The notes beneath the pieces are model-generated. The model saw only the letters and a list, made by a program, of their open reading frames with translations, ran no database searches and was not told where the DNA came from. From assembly GCF_949298305.1 (NCBI RefSeq), contig NZ_CASFWU010000015.1, positions 1 through 64,000 on the forward strand: 64,000 nt of DNA. Direction: 5' to 3'. A program made the position numbers and the translations under genes. Below, one piece after another: positions 1-8,075 of this stretch (position 1 is the stretch's first letter; each line of letters starts with the position of its first letter). The stretch is from an uncultured Bacteroides sp. (GTDB lineage: Bacteria; Bacteroidota; Bacteroidia; Bacteroidales; Bacteroidaceae).

Positions 1-85
1 AGTCCTTCGTAAGCAGATAATACTCAGTCGTATCCTTGCCCTTCTCGAACATGGGCTGATACTTGAACGGAGGTGTTGTTGCCAT
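1..85 (-). CDS. Fumarate hydratase class I, N-terminal fragment (runs off the window)
   Basis: Only the first 28 codons are in the window. They read MATTPPFKYQPMFEKGKD followed by TTEYYLLTKD. From memory this matches the start of the single-chain iron-sulfur (class I) fumarases of Bacteroides, which convert fumarate and malate in the anaerobic branch leading to succinate. The ATG is the minus-strand complement of 83-85, and a TACCTTTG promoter box lies about 40 bases upstream. The catalytic region is not visible, so the call rests on N-terminal similarity alone. Confidence 0.7.
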   Translation of the reverse strand, partial: MATTPPFKYQPMFEKGKDTTEYYLLTKD

Positions 86-126
86 AATTACTACTTGCTT
101 TAAAGTTGTTATAATCTTGTTGCTTG

Positions 127-134
127 CAAAGGTA
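127..134 (-). promoter_or_regulatory. Bacteroides -7 box (TACCTTTG) for the fumarase gene
   Basis: Read on the minus strand the bases are TACCTTTG, an exact match to the TAnnTTTG -7 consensus of the Bacteroides primary sigma factor. It lies about 42 bases before the fumarase ATG. A clear TTTG at the -33 position is not visible. Confidence 0.6.
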
Positions 135-195
135 AGAAGTATTATCGAAATATTTTTTTAATCGAAAGTCTTTTCTTCAGGCTCGAAAAAGGTTT

Positions 196-2187
196 TTATG
201 CCTTTCCTATCTTTTTCATTCTTCCAATCAACTCGTCTCCCAGCGCGCTCTTCACCTCGATGTGCTTCAGCACGGCAGTGACGAAGGGATTGCTCTCGAA
301 GTCGCCACGCACCTGCTCAAAGTCCATTTCCTTCTCCAGGCGAGAGCCGTCGGCACCGAAACCGGTCATGGAAGCCATGGAGAACTCTTTCTTGGCGTCT
401 TCGTAGACCATGCGGTCGAGGCCGATGACAGACTCTTTCCACTTCTCGACGATGCGGATGATGTCGGCCGCCGTCATGGCTTCGGGCTTCACACCGTAAA
501 ACTCTTCCAGCTTCTCGTAAGCCCACGTCCACTCGTACGTATAGTAGTTAAGGTGCATCCGTTCAAATTCTGCATTGATTTCCTTCAGCTTGTTGACAGT
601 ACCGTTTTCAATCCCGTCCATCAGGGCATCAATCTCGCTCTTCGGTACTATCAGTCCGGAGATGTCAACCCATTCGCCCGTACCAATGGAGGTGTCGGGA
701 CGAAGGCGGGCGCGAATTTCGTCGTCGTTGCGGAAATCGATGCCTTCGAGCCGTTTGATGACCGAATTGCCGAGGAACTTGTGGATGGCAATCTCGTAGA
801 ACTTGATACCCTTGGCCAGCGACGAGTTGCGTATCTTGGCGCTGTGGAAGGAATAGATGTCAGAAAGTTCGCCGCTGGCATGACGCAGGTTGAGCAGTGT
901 CTCGCGCCCCTTGAACATCTTCTGTACGGTGTAGGGACTGAGCAGGTTGTAATTGATGAAGTCCAGCTTGTTAGGGTCTTTGCGGCCGTCGCGCTTGGGC
1001 CACTTCTGCGCATCGCGGATGGTGCCGACACTGCGCAGGTTGACACCCGGTACCAGATACGTGGTGTTGTTCTGCTCGATGAGGTACGAGAACGGCAGGT
1101 TGGACGTATCCGAATGGTTGACGTGGCGACCCATGACGAGCGAGAAGGCACCCACACGGGCAGGCCACAGGATGTAAGAGTCGGACGTTGTCTTGGCACC
1201 GCGCTCCAGCGTACCCTGGTGGATGGGGCCGAGCTTGTACATGTGATTGCTCTGGTTGGAGCCAGAGCCGGCATTCATGAACGAAAACATTCCGGCAATG
1301 AGCAGCGTCGACTTGTGGTGCGTCACGGTGAACGGCCCGGCAAAGATGGCACATGCCTCGCCGTTCTCGCCCTGACAGTTGCTGAAGAACAGGGAGTCGG
1401 AAGCCGAATAATTGTGACCCAGCTTGCAGGCCTGTCCCACAAAGCAGCGCGAGAGCATGGCGCCGTCGTCCACATGAGAGCCGCTGGAGATGATGAAGTC
1501 GTCGCAAATGACTCCGTGACCGATGTGTACAGGTGCCGACTCGTTACTGTTGATACTGCCGTTGAAAAGACGGCAGGTGCCGCAAATGTGGCAGCAGTCA
1601 CCGATTCGTACATTCTTGATAGACCCCGTATTCACAATAGTCACGTGGTTGCCAATGGTACCCACGGTGGAAGCATGCTTATTGGAGTAATAATCCGTAA
1701 TTTCTTTCAGCCGCGCAATGAGTTCCGGACGATGTCGGTAAAGAGCCATAAAGTAAGCCAAGTGTGCAGAGAGCTTGTCGTTGATAAGCACTTCGCGCCC
1801 GCCGGTTTCATTAAGGACGGATACCTCGACACTGTTGCCGAAGCGCGAAAGACCGTCCACGAGGATGATGTCCACGTTCTCGATGAACGTGTCGTGGCCA
1901 ATCTCATAATTGGCGATGTAGTTCTGGATGTTCTCAATACAGCAGTTATCGCCCACTGTGACGTTGTGAAGCGTTACATGGCGCAAGCCCGAGTGCTTGC
2001 GGATGCCGCCGGGCAGCTCGAACTCCGAGCGGAAGGCGCCTAAACGGACTTCGCCCGAAAAGCGGGTGTGGTGAACATATTCGGTCGAGAAGTCTTCGGA
2101 CACGCTGACCTTATCCCAATTGTCGGCCAGACAGGACTGGCTTTTGAGCCGGAGCACTTCATCTTCAGTCAATTTTCTATAATTCAT
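196..2187 (-). CDS. DUF4954 family protein (left-handed beta-helix, acyl/nucleotidyltransferase-like)
   Basis: The product is 663 aa when started at MNYRKLTEDEV; an upstream ATG at 2199 would add four residues. It matches the DUF4954 family of Bacteroidetes, whose members are of similar length. Residues about 70-330 carry the irregular hexapeptide pattern of a left-handed beta-helix (for example IGDCCHICG, IGHGVICDD, VGQACKLGH), a fold common in acyltransferases and sugar nucleotidyltransferases, so a transferase activity is plausible but unproven. A highly conserved-looking block runs from QGENGEACAIFAG to NLPFSYLIEQN. It lies 78 bases downstream of hflX on the same strand with no promoter box seen between them, so the two are probably cotranscribed. 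Confidence 0.8.
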   Translation of the reverse strand: MNYRKLTEDEVLRLKSQSCLADNWDKVSVSEDFSTEYVHHTRFSGEVRLGAFRSEFELPGGIRKHSGLRHVTLHNVTVGDNCCIENIQNYIANYEIGHDTFIENVDIILVDGLSRFGNSVEVSVLNETGGREVLINDKLSAHLAYFMALYRHRPELIARLKEITDYYSNKHASTVGTIGNHVTIVNTGSIKNVRIGDCCHICGTCRLFNGSINSNESAPVHIGHGVICDDFIISSGSHVDDGAMLSRCFVGQACKLGHNYSASDSLFFSNCQGENGEACAIFAGPFTVTHHKSTLLIAGMFSFMNAGSGSNQSNHMYKLGPIHQGTLERGAKTTSDSYILWPARVGAFSLVMGRHVNHSDTSNLPFSYLIEQNNTTYLVPGVNLRSVGTIRDAQKWPKRDGRKDPNKLDFINYNLLSPYTVQKMFKGRETLLNLRHASGELSDIYSFHSAKIRNSSLAKGIKFYEIAIHKFLGNSVIKRLEGIDFRNDDEIRARLRPDTSIGTGEWVDISGLIVPKSEIDALMDGIENGTVNKLKEINAEFERMHLNYYTYEWTWAYEKLEEFYGVKPEAMTAADIIRIVEKWKESVIGLDRMVYEDAKKEFSMASMTGFGADGSRLEKEMDFEQVRGDFESNPFVTAVLKHIEVKSALGDELIGRMKKIGKA

Positions 2188-2265
2188 AGCCTTAATCATT
2201 TTAGTTCCTTATTTGTATATTGGTTTCAGAAGTCCCTGACTTTCATACGGGCAGCCCGACAGACA

Positions 2266-3513
2266 TTATTCGTAGGTGTCATAAAGGAAGTCGTTGTAGG
2301 GGTACTTCTGCACATGCAGTTCCTTAACCCTCTTGTAGACCACTGTCTTCATCTCCTCAATGTTGGTCTTCTCACGGGCCGAGACGAAAAGGCAGTTATC
2401 CTCCATCTTGGCCATCCACGTGCGCATCAGCTCCTCCAGCGTCCAGTTCTCCTTGGTACGGGGCGTCAGGTCGTCCTCGTCCTTGCGGACGTAAGTGTAG
2501 GCGTCAATCTTATTGAACACCAGTATCATGGGCTTGCCTGCCGCACCGATGTCGGCCAATGTCTTGTTCACCACTTCTATCTGTTCCTCGAAGTCGGGAT
2601 GCGAAATGTCCACCACATGCAGCAGCAGGTCGGCCTCGCGCACCTCGTCCAGCGTTGACTTGAAGGAGTCCACCAGGTCGGTGGGCAGCTTGCGGATGAA
2701 GCCCACGGTGTCGCTCAGCAGGAAGGGCAGGTTCTCGATGATGACCTTGCGCACGGTGGTGTCCAGCGTGGCGAAGAGCTTGTTTTCGGCAAACACCTCG
2801 CTCTTGGCCAGGAGGTTCATCAGCGTGGACTTGCCCACGTTGGTATAGCCCACCAACGCCACACGGATCAGCCGGCCGCGGTTCTTGCGCTGCGTGGCCT
2901 TCTGCTTGTCAATCTCGGCCAGGCGTTCCTTCAGCAGGGCCATGCGGTTCAGGATGATACGACGGTCCATCTCCAACTGCGTCTCGCCCGGTCCGCGCAG
3001 ACCCACGGAACCCTTTCCGCCACCGGCGCCCGAGCCGCCTCCCTGTCGCTCGAGGTGCGTCCAGAGCCGTTGCAGACGGGGCAGCATGTACTTGTACTGC
3101 GCCAGCTCCACCTGCGTCTTGGCGTTGGCCGTCTGTGCACGCATGGCGAAGATGTCCAGGATGAGCGACGTGCGGTCCAGTATCTTCACCTTCAGCTCGC
3201 CCTCGATGTTGCGTATCTGTTTGGCGGAGAGCTCATCGTCGAAGATGACCATGCCAATCTCCCGCTCTGCCTCCTCCTCGTCCTTGATGTATTGCTTGAT
3301 TTCGTCCAGCTTGCCCTTGCCCACGTAGGTGACGGAGTTGGCCTGGTCCAGCTTCTGCGTGAACCGCTTCACCACCTCGGCCCCTGCCGTCTCGGCCAGG
3401 AAAGCCAGTTCGTCCAGGTATTCGTTGGTCTTGCGCTCGTCCTGCGTCTTGGTGATGAGTCCCACCAGCACCGCCGTCTCCACTTGCGCCTCTGAAATTA
3501 CAAATTCTTTCAT
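2266..3513 (-). CDS. hflX: GTPase HflX
   Basis: The 415 aa product is an HflX GTPase, which binds the large ribosomal subunit and helps rescue or split stalled ribosomes. The N-terminal HflX domain (about 1-190) includes YVGKGKLDEI, and the glycine-rich segment GGGSGAGGGKGSVG precedes the G domain. G-domain motifs are all present: G1 GYTNVGKST near residue 222, G3 DTVGF, G4 NKID and G5 VSAREK. Length and domain order are normal for the family. It is transcribed divergently from metA; the two promoters are only about 35 bases apart on opposite strands. Confidence 0.95.
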   Translation of the reverse strand: MKEFVISEAQVETAVLVGLITKTQDERKTNEYLDELAFLAETAGAEVVKRFTQKLDQANSVTYVGKGKLDEIKQYIKDEEEAEREIGMVIFDDELSAKQIRNIEGELKVKILDRTSLILDIFAMRAQTANAKTQVELAQYKYMLPRLQRLWTHLERQGGGSGAGGGKGSVGLRGPGETQLEMDRRIILNRMALLKERLAEIDKQKATQRKNRGRLIRVALVGYTNVGKSTLMNLLAKSEVFAENKLFATLDTTVRKVIIENLPFLLSDTVGFIRKLPTDLVDSFKSTLDEVREADLLLHVVDISHPDFEEQIEVVNKTLADIGAAGKPMILVFNKIDAYTYVRKDEDDLTPRTKENWTLEELMRTWMAKMEDNCLFVSAREKTNIEEMKTVVYKRVKELHVQKYPYNDFLYDTYE

Positions 3514-3595
3514 GTTCTTTTCTTTATTCTGTTAGTCGGTCCCCGCCGCTGCGCGCCCGTCACGGCGCATTTCGGCCGAGGGGCCTTGCGGGTGG

Positions 3596-3603
3596 CAAAT
3601 ATA
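3596..3603 (-). promoter_or_regulatory. -7 box (TATATTTG) for hflX
   Basis: The minus-strand bases TATATTTG match TAnnTTTG and lie about 85 bases upstream of the HflX start. The opposing metA promoter box begins 35 bases away, so the two promoters overlap in their upstream regions. Confidence 0.5.
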
Positions 3604-3638
3604 CGAAAAAATTCTTGCACCCTTTCATGGAAAAGCGT

Positions 3639-3646
3639 TACCTTTG
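3639..3646 (+). promoter_or_regulatory. -7 box (TACCTTTG) for metA
   Basis: TACCTTTG is an exact -7 consensus match 25 bases before the metA ATG. A TTG that would extend the metA frame to 3644 lies inside this box, so that longer start can be dismissed. A partial -33 (TTG at 3615-3617) lies 21 bases upstream. Confidence 0.65.
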
Positions 3647-3670
3647 CCAACCAAAGAAATTCAAAGACTT

Positions 3671-4588
3671 ATGCCACTCAATTTACCCGACAGGCTTCCG
3701 GCCATCGAGCTGCTGAAGCAGGAAAACATATTTGTCATCGACACGTCACGGGCCACGCAGCAGGACATCCGCCCCCTGCGCATCGTCATCCTGAACCTGA
3801 TGCCCCTGAAGATAACCACGGAGACAGACCTCGTTCGCCTGCTCTCCAACACGCCGCTGCAGGTGGAGATACAGTTCATGAAAATCAAGAGCCACACGTC
3901 CAAGAACACACCCATCGAGCACATGAAGGCCTTCTACACCGACTTCGAGAAGATGCGCGGCGAGAAGTACGACGGCATGATTATCACCGGCGCACCGGTA
4001 GAGCAGATGGACTTCGAGGAAGTGAACTACTGGGACGAGATTACGGAGATATTCGACTGGGCGCGGACACACGTCACGTCCACCCTCTACATCTGCTGGG
4101 CAGCGCAGGCCGGGCTGTACCACCACTACGGAGTGCCCAAGTATCCGCTGGCGCAGAAGATGTTCGGCATCTTCGAGCACCGTCCCCTGCAACCCCTACA
4201 CCCCATCTTCCGTGGTTTCGACGACCTCTTCTACGTGCCCCACAGCCGGCATACCGAAGTCAGGAAAGAAGACATTCTGAAAGTGCCCGAACTGACACTG
4301 CTCTCCGAATCGGCCGAGGCAGGCGTCTACCTGGTGATGGCGCGCGGCGGGCGCGAATTCTTCGTCACAGGGCACTCCGAGTACTCCCCCCTGACGCTGG
4401 ACACGGAGTACCGGCGCGACCTGGCCAAGGGGCTGCCCATCGAGATGCCCCGCAACTACTACATCGACAACGACCCCGACAAGGGCGTACTGGTGCGCTG
4501 GCGCTCGCACGCCAACCTGCTGTTCTCCAACTGGCTGAACTACTTCGTCTATCAGGAGACACCCTACAACATCAACGAGATTGAATAA
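3671..4588 (+). CDS. metA: Homoserine O-acetyltransferase, MetA family
   Basis: The 305 aa product activates homoserine by O-acylation, the first committed step of methionine synthesis. Starting at MPLNLPDRLPAIELLKQ puts the catalytic cysteine exactly at position 142 (ICWAAQAG) and the acyl-donor specificity residue at position 111, which confirms this start over the in-frame TTG at 3644. Residue 111 is Glu (TGAPVE). In MetA proteins Glu111 has been linked to acetyl-CoA use and Gly111 to succinyl-CoA, so an acetyltransferase is inferred despite the common 'succinyltransferase' name. A short hairpin with a T run follows the stop, then a 22-bp tandem array. Confidence 0.93.
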   Translation: MPLNLPDRLPAIELLKQENIFVIDTSRATQQDIRPLRIVILNLMPLKITTETDLVRLLSNTPLQVEIQFMKIKSHTSKNTPIEHMKAFYTDFEKMRGEKYDGMIITGAPVEQMDFEEVNYWDEITEIFDWARTHVTSTLYICWAAQAGLYHHYGVPKYPLAQKMFGIFEHRPLQPLHPIFRGFDDLFYVPHSRHTEVRKEDILKVPELTLLSESAEAGVYLVMARGGREFFVTGHSEYSPLTLDTEYRRDLAKGLPIEMPRNYYIDNDPDKGVLVRWRSHANLLFSNWLNYFVYQETPYNINEIE

Positions 4589-4611
4589 CCCTGCCTGCGG
4601 AGGGGTTTTAC
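4587..4611 (+). terminator. Possible intrinsic terminator after metA
   Basis: Directly after the metA stop, AACCCT and AGGGGTT can pair around an eight-base loop, and the second arm runs into TTTT. The stem is short and has a bulge, so the call is tentative. Confidence 0.4.
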
Positions 4612-4620
4612 TGGCAATCC

Positions 4621-4708
4621 GGACCATGCAAGCATCCTCCGCGGACCATGCAAGCATTCTCCACGGACCATGCAAGCATTCTCCACGGACCGTGCAAGCG
4701 TCCTCCGG
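4621..4708 (+). repeat. 22-bp tandem array, four units, TGCAAGC core
   Basis: Four head-to-tail units start at 4621, 4643, 4665 and 4687, each exactly 22 bp. The second and third are identical. The units begin GGACCATGCAAGCAT and end in a TCCnC stretch; the fourth has two A-to-G changes in the core. Each core is an imperfect dyad (ATGC AA GCAT). There is no spacer between units, so this is not a CRISPR array. It fills the gap between metA and the U32 peptidase gene. The same 22-bp spaced core recurs near 12.8, 25.5, 36.9 and 57.8 kb. Confidence 0.9.
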
Positions 4709-4741
4709 GCAGGCCGCGAGGCATCACATAAACCATTGAAC

Positions 4742-6589
4742 GTGAAAGAGAAACGAAAGATAGAGCTATTGGCTCCGGCCAAGAATCTGGAATGCGGCAT
4801 CGAGGCCGTGAACCACGGGGCCGACGCGGTCTACATCGGCGCGCCCAAGTTCGGAGCACGGGCCGCCGCCAACAACTCGCTGGACGACATCGCCGCCCTG
4901 ACGGACTACGCCCACCTCTACGGCGTGCGCGTCTACGTCACCGTAAACACCCTCCTGAAGGATGAGGAGCTGGCGGAGACGGAGCGCATGATATGGCAAT
5001 TGTACCGCAGGGGAGTGGATGCCCTCATCGTGCAGGACATGGGCATCACGCGGCTCGACCTGCCCCCCATCCCCCTGCACGCCAGCACGCAAATGGACAA
5101 CCGCACGCCGGAGAAAGTGCGCTTCCTGGCCGAAGCGGGCTTCCGCCAGGTGGTGCTGGCCCGCGAGCTGTCGCTGGACGAGATTGCCGCCATCCACCGC
5201 GCCTGCCCCGACGTGCCGCTGGAGGTGTTTGTCCACGGCGCCCTCTGCGTCAGCTACAGCGGCCAGTGCTACGTCAGCCAGGCCTGCTTCGGGCGCAGCG
5301 CCAACCGCGGAGAGTGCGCCCAGTTCTGCCGACTGCCCTTCACGATGACGGACGCCGAGGGGCGGGTCATCGCGCGGGACAAGCACCTGCTCTCGCTGAA
5401 GGACCTGAACCAGAGCGACCGCCTGGAGCAGCTGCTGGACGCGGGCGCCACCTCGCTGAAGATTGAGGGAAGGCTGAAGGATGTCTCCTACGTGAAGAAC
5501 GTCACCGCGGCCTACCGCCGCCGGCTGGACGCCATCCTGGCCCGTCGGCCGGAGTATGCCCGCGCCTCGTCGGGCACAAGCCGCTTCGACTTCACGCCCC
5601 AGCTGGACAAGAGCTTCAGCCGCGGCTTCACCCACTACTTCCTGCAGGGGCGGGGCGAGGACATCGCCTCGCCGGACACGCCCAAGTCCATGGGCGAGGC
5701 GATGGGCACCGTGAAGGAGCAGCGCGGCGGATGGGTCAGCGTGGCGGGCGTGAAGCCCTTCCACAACGGCGACGGCGCCTGCTTCCTCGACGAGCAGGGA
5801 CGGCTGCACGGATTCCGCATCAACCGCGTGGAGGGCAACAAGCTGTACCCCGCCGCCGACCTGCCCCGCATACGGCCCCGCACGCCCCTCTTCCGCAACT
5901 TCGACCAGGACTTCGAGCGGGTGCTGGCACGCAAGTCCGCCGAGCGAAAGCTGGCCCTCAGCTGGCTGCTGACGGACACGCCCTGGGGCTTCGCCCTGAC
6001 CGCCACGGACGAGGACGGCAACCGCGCCACCCTGGCCTTTGCCCACCCCAAGGAGCCTGCCCGCACGCCGCAGGCCGACAACCTGCGCACGCAGCTCTCC
6101 AAGCTGGGCAACACGCCCTTTGAAGCGGGAGGCCGGGACGACGCCATCGTCATCCGCCTCTCGGGCAACTGGTTCATCCCCTCGTCCGTACTGGCCGACT
6201 GGCGCAGGCAGGTCGTGGAACGGCTGACGGCCCTGCGCCGCACCAACTACCGCCGCGAGACGGCCGTGTGGCGGCCCACGGCCCACCCCTACCCCGAGAC
6301 GACGCTCACCTACCTGGGCAACGTGATGAACGCCGAGGCGCAGGCCTTCTACCCCGAACACGGCGTGAAGGACATAGCCCCCGCCTACGAGCGCCGGGCC
6401 GAGCCGGGAGCCGCGCTAATGTTCTGCCGCCACTGCCTGCGCTTCAGCATGGGGTGGTGCCCCACGCACCAGGGCGGACGCTCGCCCTACCGCGAGCCCT
6501 ACTACCTGACGGCCGGCGACGGCCGGCGCTTCCGGCTGGAGTTCGACTGCCGCCGCTGCCAGATGAAGGTCTACAAAAATGAAGAATGA
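4742..6589 (+). CDS. U32 family peptidase / collagenase-like protein
   Basis: The 615 aa product begins VKEKRKIELLAPAKNLECG at a GTG codon. A longer frame from an ATG at 4670 would run through the tandem repeat array and is unlikely. The family hallmark is present at about residues 160-210: VHGALCVSYSGQCYVSQ and GRSANRGECAQFCRLPF, including the cysteines found in U32 proteins. Some members degrade collagen; others (RlhA, TrhP/YegQ types) take part in RNA hydroxylation, so proteolysis is not assured. The C-terminus has a cysteine-rich segment (MFCRHCLRF, FDCRRCQMK) that could bind metal. Base composition is visibly GC-rich. The last codons lie in a GAAGAATGA-type simple repeat that continues into the next gene. 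Confidence 0.85.
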   Translation: MKEKRKIELLAPAKNLECGIEAVNHGADAVYIGAPKFGARAAANNSLDDIAALTDYAHLYGVRVYVTVNTLLKDEELAETERMIWQLYRRGVDALIVQDMGITRLDLPPIPLHASTQMDNRTPEKVRFLAEAGFRQVVLARELSLDEIAAIHRACPDVPLEVFVHGALCVSYSGQCYVSQACFGRSANRGECAQFCRLPFTMTDAEGRVIARDKHLLSLKDLNQSDRLEQLLDAGATSLKIEGRLKDVSYVKNVTAAYRRRLDAILARRPEYARASSGTSRFDFTPQLDKSFSRGFTHYFLQGRGEDIASPDTPKSMGEAMGTVKEQRGGWVSVAGVKPFHNGDGACFLDEQGRLHGFRINRVEGNKLYPAADLPRIRPRTPLFRNFDQDFERVLARKSAERKLALSWLLTDTPWGFALTATDEDGNRATLAFAHPKEPARTPQADNLRTQLSKLGNTPFEAGGRDDAIVIRLSGNWFIPSSVLADWRRQVVERLTALRRTNYRRETAVWRPTAHPYPETTLTYLGNVMNAEAQAFYPEHGVKDIAPAYERRAEPGAALMFCRHCLRFSMGWCPTHQGGRSPYREPYYLTAGDGRRFRLEFDCRRCQMKVYKNEE

Positions 6590-6592
6590 AGA

Positions 6593-7657
6593 ATGAGGAA
6601 TGAAGAGCATATTAATAAGGTGTACGGCGGGGCCTCGCAGAGGCATCCGGACAGGCCTGTGCATGGCTGCGCCTTCCTTCTTCATTCTCCGCTTTTCCTG
6701 CTTCACTTGCTCTGCTGGCCGTTCCTCATCCTCTCCCTCGCCGCCTGCCACTATCCCCGCCCCGACCTCGACCGCGAGGGCATGAGCCCCCGCACGCGCG
6801 ACTCGCTGGCCTGCCTCTACGAGCGCCACTACACCTGGAACACCAACCTCGAAGTCCTGGCCGACTCCGTGCCGCTGGAGCTGCTGCCCATCAAGAACAC
6901 CTACCACACCCTCCGCCGCGGCGACCGCGTGGTCGTGGCCGAGTTCGCCGTCCACCCCAAGGACACGGTGGACACCGTCTGGGTGAAGCTGGCCCACACG
7001 CAGGAGGTGCAGGGATGGGTGAGGGAATGCGACCTGAAGCGCGACTTCGTGCCCACGGACAGCATCTCGCAGTTCATCCACCTCTTCAGCGACACACACG
7101 CCTCCTACTTCGTGGCCGTCTTTGCCCTCTTCGTGGCCGTCTGGCTGCTGCGCGCCTTCAGGCGGAAACAGCTCAAGCTGGTCTACTTCAACGACATTGA
7201 CAGCATCTACCCCCTCCTGCTCTGTCTGCTCATGGCCTTCAGCGCCACCGTCTACGAGACGATGCAGGTCTTTGCCGCCGACACGTGGGAACACTACTAC
7301 TACAACCCCACGCTCTCCCCCTTCCGCGTGCCCTTCATCCTGTCGGTGTTCCTCACCGCCATCTGGCTGTTCATCATCGTGCTGCTGGCCGTGCTCGACG
7401 ACCTCTTCCGCCAGCTCACCCCCGCCGCGGCCTGCTTCTACCTGCTGGGGCTCGCCTCGTCGTGCATCTTCTGCTACTTCTTCTTCATCCTCACCACCCA
7501 CATCTATGTGGGCTACCTCTTCCTGGCCGTCTTCGTGTGGATATTCCTCCGCCGCCTGCGCCTCTCACTCCGTGCCTCGCGCTACCGCTGCGGGCGTTGC
7601 GGCGGCAAGCTGATGCACAAGGGCGTGTGTCCGCACTGCGGCGCCGTCAACGAGTGA
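6593..7657 (+). CDS. Membrane protein with C-terminal zinc ribbon, possibly lipoprotein-like N-terminus
   Basis: I do not recognise a named family. The 354 aa frame starts four bases after the U32 stop, inside a GAATGAAGAATGAGG repeat, so the exact start is uncertain. A hydrophobic stretch ending LILSLAAC at about residue 52 resembles a lipoprotein signal, and a start nearer to it is possible. A periplasmic-looking segment (about 55-165) has an SH3-like feel (VWVKLAHTQEVQGWVRE). Four or five membrane helices follow (about 170-330), and the end is a zinc ribbon with CGRCGG and CPHCGA. It is probably cotranscribed with the U32 gene. Function unknown. Confidence 0.6.
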   Translation: MRNEEHINKVYGGASQRHPDRPVHGCAFLLHSPLFLLHLLCWPFLILSLAACHYPRPDLDREGMSPRTRDSLACLYERHYTWNTNLEVLADSVPLELLPIKNTYHTLRRGDRVVVAEFAVHPKDTVDTVWVKLAHTQEVQGWVRECDLKRDFVPTDSISQFIHLFSDTHASYFVAVFALFVAVWLLRAFRRKQLKLVYFNDIDSIYPLLLCLLMAFSATVYETMQVFAADTWEHYYYNPTLSPFRVPFILSVFLTAIWLFIIVLLAVLDDLFRQLTPAAACFYLLGLASSCIFCYFFFILTTHIYVGYLFLAVFVWIFLRRLRLSLRASRYRCGRCGGKLMHKGVCPHCGAVNE

Positions 7658-8075
7658 CCCGCCGCGGAAGGCCGCCGGCGCCACGGGCAGGAAAGCCCTC
7701 TGTCTCACGCAGGAAAAAAGTCGGACTCCCGCGGGAGAAATATCCATTCCCCCGCAGGAAAAACCTTCGGACATGCGTGTCATTTCTTCGTGTCCAGCCT
7801 TGACACGATTGTGTCCAGCCTTGACACAGCTGTCTCCAACCTTGACACAATTGTGTCAAGGCTGGAGATGGAAGATTCATAGGCATGTCTGAGCATTTTC
7901 TCTCGAATCCCGTCAAGTTTTTCTGCCCGTGTATTCAGGTTTTCCTGCCCATGTCACCGGGGAGGTTTTCTGCCTGCCGGGACATCGGCCTGCCTCCAGA
8001 CGGCGAAGCCCCCTTCCTGCGCGGGCAGGGAGGGGGCTTCAGTCGGTCTTGGCGGATGCTTTCCGCCGGATGCCG
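7658..8075. repeat. Composite repeat region in a convergent gap: two tandem arrays plus inverted partner
   Basis: The 418-base gap between two converging genes is made almost wholly of repeats. At 7686, 7708, 7730 and 7753 are degenerate units beginning GGCAGGAAA/CGCAGGAAA, spaced 22-23 bp. At 7790, 7811 and 7832 are three 21-bp units built on CCAGCCTTGACAC, followed at 7853 by one inverted copy (GTGTCAAGGCTGGAGA) that can fold back on them. At about 7918-7974 the first motif returns inverted (TTTTCTGCC, TTTTCCTGCC 22 bp apart, and again 25 bp on). The region is thus roughly symmetrical, with direct units left, an array in the middle and inverted units right. Confidence 0.75.

Noticed and set aside
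262..2043. 593-codon frame opposite the DUF4954 gene
   Set aside because: The opposite strand encodes a recognisable family member; this frame shows no family pattern.
3644..3670. Upstream TTG start for metA
   Set aside because: It lies in the TACCTTTG promoter box, and the later ATG gives the exact family numbering (Glu111, Cys142).
4621..4708. CRISPR array
   Set aside because: The units follow each other directly with no unique spacers and the period is only 22 bp; no cas genes are present.
4670..4741. ATG start of the U32 gene inside the repeat array
   Set aside because: The extra residues are encoded by the 22-bp repeat and are not part of the family.
7790..7876. Simple intrinsic terminator
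   Set aside because: The inverted last unit can form a stem, but the three direct 21-bp units and lack of a T run do not fit an ordinary terminator; kept as a repeat instead.
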